From Cupriavidus sp. P-10 (lineage in GTDB: Bacteria; Pseudomonadota; Gammaproteobacteria; Burkholderiales; Burkholderiaceae), in the NCBI RefSeq assembly GCF_003402535.2, contig NZ_AP025173.1, forward strand, positions 310,001-374,000: DNA of 64,000 nucleotides, read 5' to 3'. Shown here in pieces: positions 18,337 to 28,509 of the stretch. Under the pieces are notes generated by a model. That model worked only from the letters and a program-made list of their open reading frames with translations, made no database searches and was not told the DNA's origin. The position numbers were made by a program, and so were the translations under genes. The stretch's first letter is position 1. Every line of letters starts with the position of its first letter.

Positions 18337-19329
18337 ATGAAAGCCGTAGTCATCCGTCAATTCAGCGAAGACCCTCGCATCCATCGCGTCGAAGAGGTGA
18401 CCGACCCAGTTGTCGGCCCCGACGACGTCCTGATCAGCGTCAAGGCCGCGTCGATCAACTTCCCCGATCTCCTGGTGATGAGCGGGAAATACCAAGTCCT
18501 GCCTGAGCCGCCCTTCATCCCTGGGAAGGATGCGGCGGGGATCGTGGAGGCGGTCGGTGCGAACGTGAGCTCACTCAAGAGCGGGGACCACGTCGTGGCG
18601 CAGGTGGAAAACGGCTGCTTTGCAAGTCGTCTGTCCGTTCCGCAGGCGAGCGCGCACAAGATTCCGACCGAAATGCCCTTCGTCGATGCGGCTGCGATGG
18701 GCCTCGTGTACCAGACGGCGTTCTTTGCGCTCACTGATCGCGGCGGCTTCCGCAAAGGCGAGACCGTACTGATCAGTGGCGCCGCCGGAGGCGTCGGCCT
18801 GGCCGCCGTGCAGATCGCCAAGGGGCTTGGTGCCAAAGTCCTCGCAGGCGTGACTTCGGAAGCCCAGGCGGAAGCGGTGCGCCAATCCGGAGCCGACGAG
18901 GTGATCGACCTGTCCGTCCCCAACCTTCCCGAGTCCGTTCGCGCACAAGTGCATCGCGCTACAGACGGCAAAGGTGCCGACGTATTTCTGGACCCCGTGG
19001 GTGGCGACGTGTTCGATGCGTGCATTCGACAGCTCGCTCGGCGCGGCCGGGCCGTGATCATCGGATTTGCCGCCGGCAAGATTCCGGTGATCAAGGGCTC
19101 CTACCTGCTGCTCAAGAACATCTCCGTCGCCGGCATGCAGTGGACGGACTATCCGATGCACTCGCCCGAGCTCGTCGCAGAGGCCCAGGCGAAGCTCAAC
19201 CAACTCTACCAGCAGGGGTTCGTGCGCCCGCGCGTCATGCAAACGTTCCCTCTCGAATCCTTCGCTGACGCAGCGGCCCGGCTCGCGTCAAGAGGGGTGA
19301 TCGGGAAGCTCGTCCTCACCATCCGATAG
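18337..19329 (+). CDS. NADPH:quinone oxidoreductase-like zinc-independent MDR
   Basis: Medium-chain dehydrogenase/reductase of 330 residues. It has the GroES-like N domain (MKAVVIRQF, ASINFPDLLVMSGKY, PFIPGKDAAGIVEAVG) and the nucleotide-binding domain with SGAAGGVGLAAVQIAKGLGAKV. The zinc-ligand cysteines of alcohol dehydrogenases are absent, pointing to the quinone oxidoreductase/enoyl reductase branch that uses NADPH. It is transcribed divergently from the aromatic-acid symporter and shares its operator region, so it is probably part of the same regulon. Substrate unknown. Confidence 0.87.
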   Translation: MKAVVIRQFSEDPRIHRVEEVTDPVVGPDDVLISVKAASINFPDLLVMSGKYQVLPEPPFIPGKDAAGIVEAVGANVSSLKSGDHVVAQVENGCFASRLSVPQASAHKIPTEMPFVDAAAMGLVYQTAFFALTDRGGFRKGETVLISGAAGGVGLAAVQIAKGLGAKVLAGVTSEAQAEAVRQSGADEVIDLSVPNLPESVRAQVHRATDGKGADVFLDPVGGDVFDACIRQLARRGRAVIIGFAAGKIPVIKGSYLLLKNISVAGMQWTDYPMHSPELVAEAQAKLNQLYQQGFVRPRVMQTFPLESFADAAARLASRGVIGKLVLTIR

Positions 19330-19407
19330 GACGGTTCCCCTCAAAGCAAGCCGGACACACGGCCCTCGCCGACAGCCGTCTGGCACAACATTCATGCAGG
19401 AACATAT

Positions 19408-19818
19408 ATGGGTGCCACGATTTTTACCCGCATCATTCAGCGCGAGATTCCCGCTGCCATCGTCTATGAAGACGATTTAACGATCGCTTTCATGGACGCA
19501 GGCCAGGTCAACCCCGGCCATGTGATTGTGGCCACCAAGGCGCAGGTCGAGACAATTCTCGATCTCGACGACGAGACAGCTGGCGCGCTGTTCCGGACGG
19601 CAACACGCATCGCCCGCGCCGTCGAAGCTGCCTTCCATCCGGACGGCATCACCGTGCTGCAGACGAACAAGCCAGCAGGTTGGCAGACGGTTCCGCATGT
19701 GCATCTGCACGTGCTGCCGCGCCAGCACGGTGATGGCGTGACATTGGGATGGCCACGCAAGGAGCCGTCGTTGACAGAACTGCAGTCATTGGCCTCCCGG
19801 CTGACTGGCTTTGTATAG
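19408..19818 (+). CDS. HIT-family nucleotide hydrolase
   Basis: Small histidine-triad protein of 136 residues. It begins ATIFTRIIQREIPAAIVYEDD and ends with the catalytic triad motif PHVHLHVLPR (His-x-His-x-His). Such proteins hydrolyse adenylated or dinucleotide compounds, for example AMP-lysine or Ap4A. Some sit in catabolic clusters with acyl-AMP-forming ligases; whether this one cleans up acyl-adenylates here is speculation. AGGAACAT precedes the ATG, and the gene follows the quinone-oxidoreductase-like gene by 78 bp on the same strand. Confidence 0.9.
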   Translation: MGATIFTRIIQREIPAAIVYEDDLTIAFMDAGQVNPGHVIVATKAQVETILDLDDETAGALFRTATRIARAVEAAFHPDGITVLQTNKPAGWQTVPHVHLHVLPRQHGDGVTLGWPRKEPSLTELQSLASRLTGFV

Positions 19819-20025
19819 CGCCAAGCAGCCGCAAACCCCATCGCGGATGTTCCGACGCAAGGCAAGTCGAACACCGTGAGCCATGCCGCACCGAGGATGA
19901 TTTTTGAATTGATCGCCTATGCCGTCATCGGAAACCACCTTTGTTGATGCCTCGGCCAGGTTTCGGCAAGGCATTCTTGGCCGCTGCCGGTTGAGCCGGG
20001 CAAGACCAAAGCCAGCGAGGACAAC

Positions 20026-20949
20026 ATGGCCGTAGCGGATCCATCGAGCCCCTACAACTGGTCGCTGGGTGAGTTGCATGCTTTCTGCCTCATCTGCGAG
20101 TCCCGAAATCTGAGCCAGGTCGCCCTGCGGCTGGACATGAGCCAGTCCGCCGTTTCACTCATGGTGCGGCGCTGGCGCGACGTGGTGGGAGACCCGCTTT
20201 TCGTGCGGTCTCGCTATGGGGTGGCCCCGACCGATACAGCCCTCGCCCTGTACAAAAGGATCCAGCCGCTTCTTGAAGGCCTGAGACAGGCGCTCGTCCA
20301 GCCGACGGGTTTCGACCCCGCAAGATCGACGCGGGTCTTCAAGCTCCATATGTCCGACATCGGCCAACTGGTGTTTCTCCCGGAACTCCACGGGCACCTC
20401 AATCGCAAGGCACCGGGTGTTCGCCTTGCCATTCAGTCGCTTCGGTGGGAGGAAGTCGAGAACGGACTGGCCTCGGGAGCTGTCGACATCGCCATGGGTT
20501 CACTACCCATGATCAAGGGCAGAGTGCATGCCCGCACCGTGCGCAAGGACCGGTTCTTCACCATCATGCGCCGCGAGCACCACATGGCGCAGCGCAAGCT
20601 TGATCTGGCCAAGTTCGCCGAGGCAGAGCACCTGGTCATCGATGCGGCGAGCAGCGGGCATGCCCTGGTGGAGGGCGTGCTCCGCTCCAAAGGGGTGTTC
20701 CGCCGTATCGGATTGAGTGTGCCGCACTACCTGGCAGCCGAAAGCCTGCTGACCAAGAGCGACTACTTGCTGACGCTGCCCGAAGGCGGCCTGTCCATCA
20801 TTCAACACCTCGACAGATTCCACGTGACCCCTACACCGCTCCAACTGCCCACCTTCGACATCCGCGTTCACTGGCATGAGAGAAGCCGCAGCGATGCAGG
20901 AATCCAATGGCTGCGCGATTCGATCATGGAGCTCTTTTCCAAGGGCTAG
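20026..20949 (+). CDS. LysR-family transcriptional regulator
   Basis: 307-residue LysR regulator. The N-terminal winged helix is SLGELHAFCLICESRNLSQVALRL...SAVSLMVRRWRDVVGDPLFVRSRYGVAPT (about residues 14-70). The effector domain follows, beginning around RVFKLHMSDIGQLVFLPEL. The pattern resembles NodD/aromatic-responsive LysR proteins. The ATG has GAGGACAAC upstream. It is convergent with the branched-chain aminotransferase gene, with a shared terminator between them. Targets are unknown; the plus-strand genes upstream are possible. Confidence 0.9.
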   Translation: MAVADPSSPYNWSLGELHAFCLICESRNLSQVALRLDMSQSAVSLMVRRWRDVVGDPLFVRSRYGVAPTDTALALYKRIQPLLEGLRQALVQPTGFDPARSTRVFKLHMSDIGQLVFLPELHGHLNRKAPGVRLAIQSLRWEEVENGLASGAVDIAMGSLPMIKGRVHARTVRKDRFFTIMRREHHMAQRKLDLAKFAEAEHLVIDAASSGHALVEGVLRSKGVFRRIGLSVPHYLAAESLLTKSDYLLTLPEGGLSIIQHLDRFHVTPTPLQLPTFDIRVHWHERSRSDAGIQWLRDSIMELFSKG

Positions 20950-20973
20950 CCGCAAGGATGAAGACAGGAAGAA

Positions 20974-21000
20974 GCCCGCGGGTTTGGCAGACCTGCGGGC
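20974..21000. terminator. bidirectional terminator between lysR and ilvE
   Basis: Inverted repeat GCCCGCGGGT / ACCTGCGGGC (10-bp arms, one G-T mismatch, 7-base loop) in the 59-bp gap between two convergent genes. No long T-run on either side. Position and strength support a shared terminator. Confidence 0.65.
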
Positions 21001-21008
21001 GGAGTGCT

Positions 21009-22106
21009 TCAGCCGATCCGTTCCATCCAGCCATGCGTGTCGGGAGCACGCCCCTGCTGGATATCGAGCAGGGCCGATTTCAAGCGGCTCGCCACCGGCC
21101 CCACATCACCGTCGCCAACCGTGAAGTTGTGCTGGCGTCCTTTCACGGTGCCGATCGGCGTCACCACGGCAGCCGTGCCGCAGGCAAACGCTTCGGTCAG
21201 GCGGCCGCTTTGGGCATCTGCCTGCCACTGGTCAATGGCATAGGGCTCTTCACGCACGGTCATTCCCATGTCGCCCGCCAGCACCATCAAGGACTCGCGC
21301 GTGATGCCGGGCAGGATCGTGCCGGTCAGGGGCGGAGTCTGGATCGATCCGTCGTTGAAGACAAAGAAGATATTCATCGCGCCCAGCTCCTCCACCCAGC
21401 ACCGATCGACGGCATCGAGGAACACCACCTGGTCGCAGCCCTGGCGGGCCGCTTCCGCCTGCGCGGCCAGGCTCGCGGCATAGTTGCCGCCGCATTTGGC
21501 ATCGCCGGTTCCGCCGGGCCCGGCACGGGTGAAGTCCTCGGAAACCCATACCGTCACGGCAGATGAGCCCGCCTTGAAGTAGGAGCCCACAGGCGACGCG
21601 ATGGCGCAATACAGATACTCGGCCGAAGGCTTCATGCCCACCAACACCTCGGTGGCGATCATGAAAGGCCGCAGATAGAGTGCCGCGCCATCCGCCGCCG
21701 GGATCCAGTCGCGGTCGATACGCACCAGTTCCCGCACGGACTCCAGGAACAGGGATTCCGGCAGCGGCGCCATCGCCAGCCGGTTCGCGGAATTGCGAAA
21801 GCGGCGGGCATTGGCGTCGGGGCGGAACAGCGCCACGCTACCGTCTGGCTGGCGATAGGCCTTCATGCCCTCGAAGATTTCCTGAGCGTAGTGAAAGACC
21901 AGCGACGCCGGATCGAAGTTGAAGCCACCGCGCGGCTCAATCTTGGCGTCGTGCCAGCCGCGTTCCGCCGAGTACCGAGCGGTCGCCATGTGATCGCTGA
22001 ACTGGCGCCCGAACGCCGGATTCTCCAGCAGCTTCGCGCGCACCTCTGGCGCAGTCGGCGACAGACTTCTCTCGATCGAAACCTTCAAATCGGCATCGTT
22101 GCCCAT
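21009..22106 (-). CDS. ilvE: branched-chain amino acid aminotransferase
   Basis: Class IV PLP aminotransferase of 365 residues that interconverts Leu, Ile and Val with their 2-oxo acids. It is the longer BCAT type (FNFDPASLVFHYAQEIFEGMKAYR, RFRNSANRLAMAPLPE, ALYLRPFMIATE). The PLP lysine lies in GDAKCGGNYAASL, and the cofactor-phosphate loop near the C terminus is FACGTAAVVTPIG. It is the last gene behind livF on the minus strand and fits a catabolic role with the liv transporter and the 2-oxoacid:ferredoxin oxidoreductase upstream. Confidence 0.92.
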   Translation of the reverse strand: MGNDADLKVSIERSLSPTAPEVRAKLLENPAFGRQFSDHMATARYSAERGWHDAKIEPRGGFNFDPASLVFHYAQEIFEGMKAYRQPDGSVALFRPDANARRFRNSANRLAMAPLPESLFLESVRELVRIDRDWIPAADGAALYLRPFMIATEVLVGMKPSAEYLYCAIASPVGSYFKAGSSAVTVWVSEDFTRAGPGGTGDAKCGGNYAASLAAQAEAARQGCDQVVFLDAVDRCWVEELGAMNIFFVFNDGSIQTPPLTGTILPGITRESLMVLAGDMGMTVREEPYAIDQWQADAQSGRLTEAFACGTAAVVTPIGTVKGRQHNFTVGDGDVGPVASRLKSALLDIQQGRAPDTHGWMERIG

Positions 22107-22278
22107 TTTTTACTCCTTGTGTAAACCCCAAACTCAACGGTCAGAAAATCCTGACCAACTCTTCGTGGCACTGGATGGCGAAGTGGCAAGCCGAGGCCGC
22201 GGCCATTGGCATTGGAGGACGCCCATTCGGCCTTTCAGAGAATCCCGTGCCAAAGCATTGCCACCCAGGGTGCCGCCC

Positions 22279-22980
22279 CTATCCACCCAGATAGGCTTGC
22301 TTAATGCGGTCATTGGTGAGCAGATTCCTGCCGGTGTCAGCGAGAACGACGCGCCCGGTTTCCAGCACGTAGCCCCGATCGGCCACTTGCAGTGCCTTGT
22401 TGGCGTTCTGCTCGACCAGAAAGACCGTGACCCCTTCTTCCCGGATCGTGCGGATGATGTCGAAGATCTGCGCAATGACCAGCGGCGCCAGACCCAACGT
22501 GGGTTCGTCCAGCAGCAGCAGACGTGGACGGCTCATCAGGGCGCGGCCGATCGCCAGCATCTGCTGCTCGCCGCCTGACATCGTTCCGGCGCGCTGAGCC
22601 GAACGCTCGCGCAGCCGCGGAAAGAGCTTGAACACATGCTCGATCCCGGCCTCGATTTCATGGCGATCGGCGAAGAAGCCGCCCATCTTCAGGTTGTCCA
22701 CCACGGTCAGACTGGGAAACACCCGCCTGCCCTCCGGCGAGATCGCCATGCCCATGCGCATGATGTCGTGGGTGTTGCGGTTGGTAATGTCCCGCCCCTC
22801 GAACAGCACGCGCCCGCTGCTGGCGCGCGGGGAACCGCACACCGTCATCATCAGCGTCGTCTTGCCCGCGCCATTGCTGCCGATCAGGGTGACGATCTCC
22901 CCCTTCTTGACCTCGATCGATACCCCGGAAAGTGCCTCGATGGCGCCATAGTGGGTGTGGATTTTCTCCAGCTTTAGCAT
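22279..22980 (-). CDS. livF: branched-chain-type ABC transporter ATPase LivF
   Basis: ATP-binding subunit of a HAAT-family importer, 233 residues. Walker A is GSNGAGKTT, the signature is MSGGEQQMLAIGRAL and Walker B is LLLLDEPTLGLAP; the C-terminal VFLVEQNANKALQVADRGYVLETG is typical of LivF. The start codon shares one base with the livG stop (TGATG), showing translational coupling. A longer open frame upstream is only the shadow of livG. Confidence 0.94.
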   Translation of the reverse strand: MLKLEKIHTHYGAIEALSGVSIEVKKGEIVTLIGSNGAGKTTLMMTVCGSPRASSGRVLFEGRDITNRNTHDIMRMGMAISPEGRRVFPSLTVVDNLKMGGFFADRHEIEAGIEHVFKLFPRLRERSAQRAGTMSGGEQQMLAIGRALMSRPRLLLLDEPTLGLAPLVIAQIFDIIRTIREEGVTVFLVEQNANKALQVADRGYVLETGRVVLADTGRNLLTNDRIKQAYLGG

Positions 22981-23759
22981 CACTCCTCCCCCAGGTAGGC
23001 CTTGATCACGCGCGGGTCGTTCCGCACCTCTTCGGGCCTGGCTGTGACGATTGGCCGCCCGTGCTCCATCACGAGAATGCGGTCGGAGACGCCCATGACC
23101 AGCCCCATGTCGTGTTCGATCAGCAGCACGGAGATCCCGAACTCGTGGCGCAGCCGCTTGATCAGGTGCTGGAGCTCGAGCTTTTCCTGCGGGTTCAGGC
23201 CCGCCGCGGGCTCGTCCAGCAACAGCAGCCGGGGTTTGGTGATCATGCAGCGGGCGATTTCCAGGCGGCGCTGGTGGCCGTAGGAGAGCGTCCCGGCCTC
23301 GCGATTGGCGACCTCGGTCAACTCCATCCGATCCAGCCATTGCGCGGCACGCACCAGCGCCTCCCGCTCGGCGCGGCGGTATGCGGGCGTCGCCAGCAAC
23401 CCATGCAGCAGCCCCGTCTTGACCTGCAGATGCTGCGCGACCATCAGGTTTTCCACGACCGTCAGACGCTTGAACAGGCGGATGTTCTGGAAGGTGCGCA
23501 CCAGGCCCTTGCGTGCCACGAGGTGGCTGGGCAGCCCTGCGATGCGGTGGCCATCCAGGATCACGTCCCCGCCGGTCGGCTTGTAGAACCCGCCGACGCA
23601 GTTGAACACCGTGGTCTTGCCCGCACCGTTCGGCCCGATGATGGCGAAGACCTCGTTGCGGCGGACCTGGAAGTCGATGCCGTTGACCGCCATCAGGCCA
23701 CCAAAGCGCATCTGCAAGCCGGAGACTGTGAGCAATTCGGAAGATGCAATGGCAGTCAT
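22980..23759 (-). CDS. livG: branched-chain-type ABC transporter ATPase LivG
   Basis: Second ATPase of the importer, 259 residues. It has Walker [10 protein letters not shown], the LivG-typical insert [26 protein letters not shown], signature [13 protein letters not shown], Walker [14 protein letters not shown] and H-loop [15 protein letters not shown]. Its start overlaps the livM stop by 4 bp and its stop overlaps livF by one base. Confidence 0.94.
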   Translation of the reverse strand: MTAIASSELLTVSGLQMRFGGLMAVNGIDFQVRRNEVFAIIGPNGAGKTTVFNCVGGFYKPTGGDVILDGHRIAGLPSHLVARKGLVRTFQNIRLFKRLTVVENLMVAQHLQVKTGLLHGLLATPAYRRAEREALVRAAQWLDRMELTEVANREAGTLSYGHQRRLEIARCMITKPRLLLLDEPAAGLNPQEKLELQHLIKRLRHEFGISVLLIEHDMGLVMGVSDRILVMEHGRPIVTARPEEVRNDPRVIKAYLGEE

Positions 23760-25015
23760 CGCGGCAACTCCAGATGGGGGCGGCTGGTGGGCAGCAGCCC
23801 TTGGGGGCGCCAGATCATCATCAGGATCATCACCAGGCCAAAGATCAGCATGCGGTACTCCGCAAACTCGCGCGTGAGTTCCGGCAGCACCGTCAGCAGA
23901 ATGGCCGCCAGCGCCACGCCGAGCTGCGAGCCCATGCCGCCGAGCACAACGACCGCGAGGATCAACGCCGACTCGATGAAGGTGAAGGACTCGGGATTGA
24001 CCAGCCCTTGGCGTGCCGCGAAGAAGGCGCCGCCGATGCCCGCGAAGGAAGCGCCCAGCGTGAAGGCCGACAGCTTCACGCGGGTCGGGCTCAGGCCCAG
24101 CGAGCGGCAGGCGATCTCATCCTCGCGCAGCGCCTCCCAGGCCCGGCCCATCGGCATGCGGATCAACCGGCTGGTGACGAAGAGCGTGAAGCCCACCAGC
24201 AACAGCGCCAGCAAGTACAGGAAGAGCACCATGTGGTCCCCTCTGTAGGTCAGGCCCAGCAGTTCATGGAAGGTCTGCGCGCCTGCCGTCTTAGCGGCGC
24301 GCGCAATCTCGAACCCGAAGGCCGTCGGCTTGGGGATGCCCGAGATGCCATCGGGACCGCCTGTCACGCTGGTGAGATTATTCAGCAACAGCCGGATGAT
24401 CTCGCCAAAGCCCAAGGTGACGATGGCCAGATAGTCGCCGCGCAGGCGCAGCACCGGAAATCCGAGCAGGAAGCCGAATGTGGCCGACATCGCCGCCGCG
24501 ATCGGGAGGCACTCCCAGAAACTCAATCCGAAATACTGGTTGAGCAACGCATAGGTGTATCCGCCGACGGCGTAGAAGCCCACGTAGCCCAGATCGAGCA
24601 GCCCGGCGAAGCCCACCACGATGTTCAGGCCCAGGCCCAAGATCACGTAGATCAGCGCCAGCGTGGCGATGTCGAGCGCCCCGCGCGAGCCGAAGAACGA
24701 CCACGCGAACCCCGCCAGCAGCAAGAACCAGATCGCCACGCGCTGCTGATGCGGCCCCGGCATCGGAATGGCTGGCAGCCGCACGACGCCGCGCGCGCCT
24801 GCCAGCATCGGCTTGCACAACTGGAACAGGAACACCACGATCACGGCAATCCACACGGGACGCCAGTGCGGCTCCAGGACCATCTTGTACCCGTCGAGCT
24901 TGAGTTGGAGCCCAAGCGCCGGGATGGTCAACACCGCGGTCAACAGGGCCGCGATCGCCGCGTCCTTGAGGACGGCGGGGAACGGCGACGCTTTCATTGC
25001 AATGGCTTGTGTCAT
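23756..25015 (-). CDS. livM: branched-chain-type ABC transporter permease LivM
   Basis: Inner-membrane permease of 419 residues with about ten hydrophobic segments. It has the LivM core pattern [30 protein letters not shown] and the cytoplasmic coupling loop [22 protein letters not shown] that contacts the ATPases. An N-terminal extension of about 90 residues before the core is usual for LivM of proteobacteria. The start at 25015 has GAGGACGAC upstream; it follows livH by 7 bp. Confidence 0.93.
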   Translation of the reverse strand: MTQAIAMKASPFPAVLKDAAIAALLTAVLTIPALGLQLKLDGYKMVLEPHWRPVWIAVIVVFLFQLCKPMLAGARGVVRLPAIPMPGPHQQRVAIWFLLLAGFAWSFFGSRGALDIATLALIYVILGLGLNIVVGFAGLLDLGYVGFYAVGGYTYALLNQYFGLSFWECLPIAAAMSATFGFLLGFPVLRLRGDYLAIVTLGFGEIIRLLLNNLTSVTGGPDGISGIPKPTAFGFEIARAAKTAGAQTFHELLGLTYRGDHMVLFLYLLALLLVGFTLFVTSRLIRMPMGRAWEALREDEIACRSLGLSPTRVKLSAFTLGASFAGIGGAFFAARQGLVNPESFTFIESALILAVVVLGGMGSQLGVALAAILLTVLPELTREFAEYRMLIFGLVMILMMIWRPQGLLPTSRPHLELPR

Positions 25016-25022
25016 GTCGTCC

Positions 25023-25949
<927 letters not shown>

Positions 25950-26034
25950 CCAGGATGCCTCGCAACAAGAGCGTTCAAAGCAGGCCGGCAGCATCCGATC
26001 CTTGAACCGGACGCCGGCCTAGCCACGTGCTGCA

Positions 26035-27153
26035 TCAGTTGGCAGCGGTCTTGGTGGCATCCTTGTGCCAGGTGTAGACCACGAACTTGAACGACTTGAG
26101 GTCTCCCTGGGCGTCGTACTGGACCGTGCCGATCGGGGTCTGGAAAGTGTTCTGGTGCATGAAGGCAGCGACCTTTTCCGGGTCCGTGCTCTTGGAGCCG
26201 GACATCGCATCGGCGATGATCTTGACCGCAGCGTAGGCCGGCATCTGGAACGCGCCGCCCGCGTCACGCTTTTTCTCGGCAAAGGCCTTCACGAGCCCGG
26301 CGTTCGCGGGGTCTGCAGAGAAATCAACAGGCAGCGTGAGCAGCATGCCCTCGGAAGCCGCGCCCGCGATGGCCGTCACCTCCTTGCTGCTCACAGCCTC
26401 CGGCCCCATGAAGACCGCTTTCACGCCCTGCTCCCGCGACTGGCGCATGAGGAGCCCGATCTCCGGGTGGTAGCCGCCGAAGTAGACGAAGTCGATGCCC
26501 TGGGACTTCAGCTTCGTGATGACGGCGGAATAGTCGGGCTCGCCGGCATTGATGCCCTCGTAGAACACCACCGGCACCTTGGCGGCATCCAGCTCCTTCT
26601 TGACCGTGGCGGCAATGCCTTGGCCGTAGGACTGCTTGTCGTGCAGCACCGCCACCTTTTTCGGCTTGACCGTATTGATGATGTAGCCTGCGGCCACGGG
26701 CCCCTGCTGATCGTCCCGGCCGATCGTTCGGAAGATGAGCTTGCGCTTCTTGCTCTCGGTCAGCTGCGGCGCCGTGGCCGTCGGCGTCACCATGAGCACG
26801 CCTTCGTTCTCGTAGATCTCCGAAGCGGGAATGGTCGATCCGGAGCACACATGGCCGATGACGTACTTGATGCCCTGGCTGACGATCTTGTTGGCGACTG
26901 CCACGGCCTGCTTGGGCTCACAGGCGTCGTCCATGATGACGGGCTCCAATTTCTTCCCATTCACCCCACCTGCGGCATTGACCTGCTCGATGGCGGTCAG
27001 GGCGCCTGCCTTCATCATGTCGCCGTACTGGGCCACCGAACCCGTCATGGCGCCAGCAATGGCGATCTTGACGGTCTGGGCTTGCGCGGACAGCCCCAGG
27101 ACGGCGAGGACGGCAGCCGCAGCAAGCCGATGAGGACGAATCGTGGATTTCAT
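26035..27153 (-). CDS. livK: branched-chain-type substrate-binding protein (copy 1)
   Basis: Periplasmic leucine/isoleucine/valine-type binding protein of 372 residues. A signal peptide (positively charged MKSTIRPHR, hydrophobic core, cleavage near SAQA-QT) precedes KIAIAGAMTGSVAQYGDMMKAG. Ligand-site motifs include VIGHVCSGSTIPASEIYENEGV and RTIGRDDQQGPVAA. It shares most of its sequence with the next gene upstream, a tandem paralogue. Substrate of the HAAT family may be branched amino acids or amides or aromatic acids; co-location with ilvE favours amino acids. Confidence 0.93.
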   Translation of the reverse strand: MKSTIRPHRLAAAAVLAVLGLSAQAQTVKIAIAGAMTGSVAQYGDMMKAGALTAIEQVNAAGGVNGKKLEPVIMDDACEPKQAVAVANKIVSQGIKYVIGHVCSGSTIPASEIYENEGVLMVTPTATAPQLTESKKRKLIFRTIGRDDQQGPVAAGYIINTVKPKKVAVLHDKQSYGQGIAATVKKELDAAKVPVVFYEGINAGEPDYSAVITKLKSQGIDFVYFGGYHPEIGLLMRQSREQGVKAVFMGPEAVSSKEVTAIAGAASEGMLLTLPVDFSADPANAGLVKAFAEKKRDAGGAFQMPAYAAVKIIADAMSGSKSTDPEKVAAFMHQNTFQTPIGTVQYDAQGDLKSFKFVVYTWHKDATKTAAN

Positions 27154-27241
27154 GGCAGTCTCCATTGTTGAAATAGGTAGGGATGGGCAAAGCACCGAGG
27201 CCCGCCCCGCCCTCCCGGAGCGTGACGGACCCAGCGGAAAA

Positions 27242-28360
27242 TCAGTTGGCGGGCGTCTTGGTGGCGTCCTTGTGCCAGGTGAAGACGGTGAACCGGAAAG
27301 ACTTCAAGTCACCCTGGGCGTCGTACTCGACCTTGCCAATGGGCGTCTGGAAACTGTTCTGGTGCATGAACGCAGCCACTTTGGCGGGGTCGGTGCTCTT
27401 GGCGCCGGCAATGGCATCCGCAAGCACCTTGACGCCGGCATAGGACGGCAGCTGGAACGGACCATTGATGTCACGCTTCTTGTCTGCAAAGGCTTTCACC
27501 ACGGCCGCATTGGCGGGGTCGGTCGAAAAATCCGCAGGCAGCGTGACCAGCATCCCCTCGGAAGCCGCACCGGCAATCGCGGTCACGTCCTTGTTGCCAA
27601 CGCCTTCCGGCCCCATGAAGACGGCCTTGATGCCTTGCTCGCGCGCCTGACGCAGCAGCAGTCCCATTTCCGGGTGGTAGCCGCCGTAATAGACAAAGTC
27701 GATCTTCTGCGACTTGAGCTTGGTGATGATGGCCGAGTAGTCGGTATCGCCCGCGTTGATGCCTTCAAACAATGCGACGGGAACCTTGGCCGCATCGAGG
27801 TTCTTTTTCACAGTGGCGGCAATGCCCTGGCCGTAGGATTGCTTGTCGTGCAGGACGGCCACCGCCTTGATGCCTTTCTGGGCAATGACGTACCGGGCCG
27901 CCGCAGGGCCCTGCTGGTCGTCGCGACCGATGGTGCGGAAGATGAACTTGCGCTTCTTGCCCTCGGTCAGCTGCGGCGCGGTCGCGGAAGGCGTCACCAT
28001 CACCACGCCCTCGTTCTCGTAGATCTCCGAGGCGGGAATCGTCGATCCCGAACAGAGGTGGCCGATCACGAACCGGATCCCCTGGCTGACGATCTTGTTG
28101 GCGACCGCCACGGCCTGCTTGGGTTCGCAGGCATCGTCCATCATGACGACCTCAAGCTTGCGCCCGCCGGTGCCGCCTGCAGCATTGATCTGCTCGACCG
28201 CCGTCAACACACCGGCCTTTGCCATGTCTCCGTACTGCGCGACGGGGCCGCTCACGGGGCCAGCCAAAGCGATCTTCACCGTTTCCGCGTGCGCGGACGG
28301 GCCAAAGCATGCAAGCACGGCCGCAGCCGGAATCGCAAGGAATGAGCGAGTTGTTTTCAT
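27242..28360 (-). CDS. livK: branched-chain-type substrate-binding protein (copy 2)
   Basis: Second periplasmic binding protein, also 372 residues, with signal peptide MKTTRSFLAIPAAAVLACFGPSAHA. It is largely identical to copy 1 across the mature protein (for example SGSTIPASEIYENEGV, VAVLHDKQSYGQGIAATVKK and DLKSFxFxVxTWHKDATKT are shared). The two genes are 88 bp apart in the same orientation, so this is a tandem duplication that has diverged. Differences cluster in ATPQLTESK versus ATAPQLTEGK and INTVKPKK versus IAQKGIKA regions, which may tune ligand range. Confidence 0.93.
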   Translation of the reverse strand: MKTTRSFLAIPAAAVLACFGPSAHAETVKIALAGPVSGPVAQYGDMAKAGVLTAVEQINAAGGTGGRKLEVVMMDDACEPKQAVAVANKIVSQGIRFVIGHLCSGSTIPASEIYENEGVVMVTPSATAPQLTEGKKRKFIFRTIGRDDQQGPAAARYVIAQKGIKAVAVLHDKQSYGQGIAATVKKNLDAAKVPVALFEGINAGDTDYSAIITKLKSQKIDFVYYGGYHPEMGLLLRQAREQGIKAVFMGPEGVGNKDVTAIAGAASEGMLVTLPADFSTDPANAAVVKAFADKKRDINGPFQLPSYAGVKVLADAIAGAKSTDPAKVAAFMHQNSFQTPIGKVEYDAQGDLKSFRFTVFTWHKDATKTPAN

Positions 28361-28457
28361 GGTTGCTATGCCGGTGTTGTCCGGAATCGATCTGAATTTC
28401 GAGGAAAGAACTACGCAGGTCGGTCTGGCCTGCGTGGCCTGACCGGAGAAACCGGCG

Positions 28458-28493
28458 ATGACGCAATGCCCGGTGTTTCGGGCACCGCGTCAT
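28458..28493. terminator. long hairpin between ior and livK copy 2
   Basis: Stem of 13 bp (ATGACGC plus TGCCCG, interrupted by an aa/cc mismatch) with a 6-base loop, just after the oxidoreductase stop on the minus strand. A second smaller inverted repeat, ACGCAGG/CCTGCGT, lies at 28413-28435. Likely a partial terminator or RNA-processing site that separates expression of the oxidoreductase from the transporter genes. Confidence 0.6.
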
Positions 28494-28509
28494 GCCGAAG
28501 GCTGGTGAA

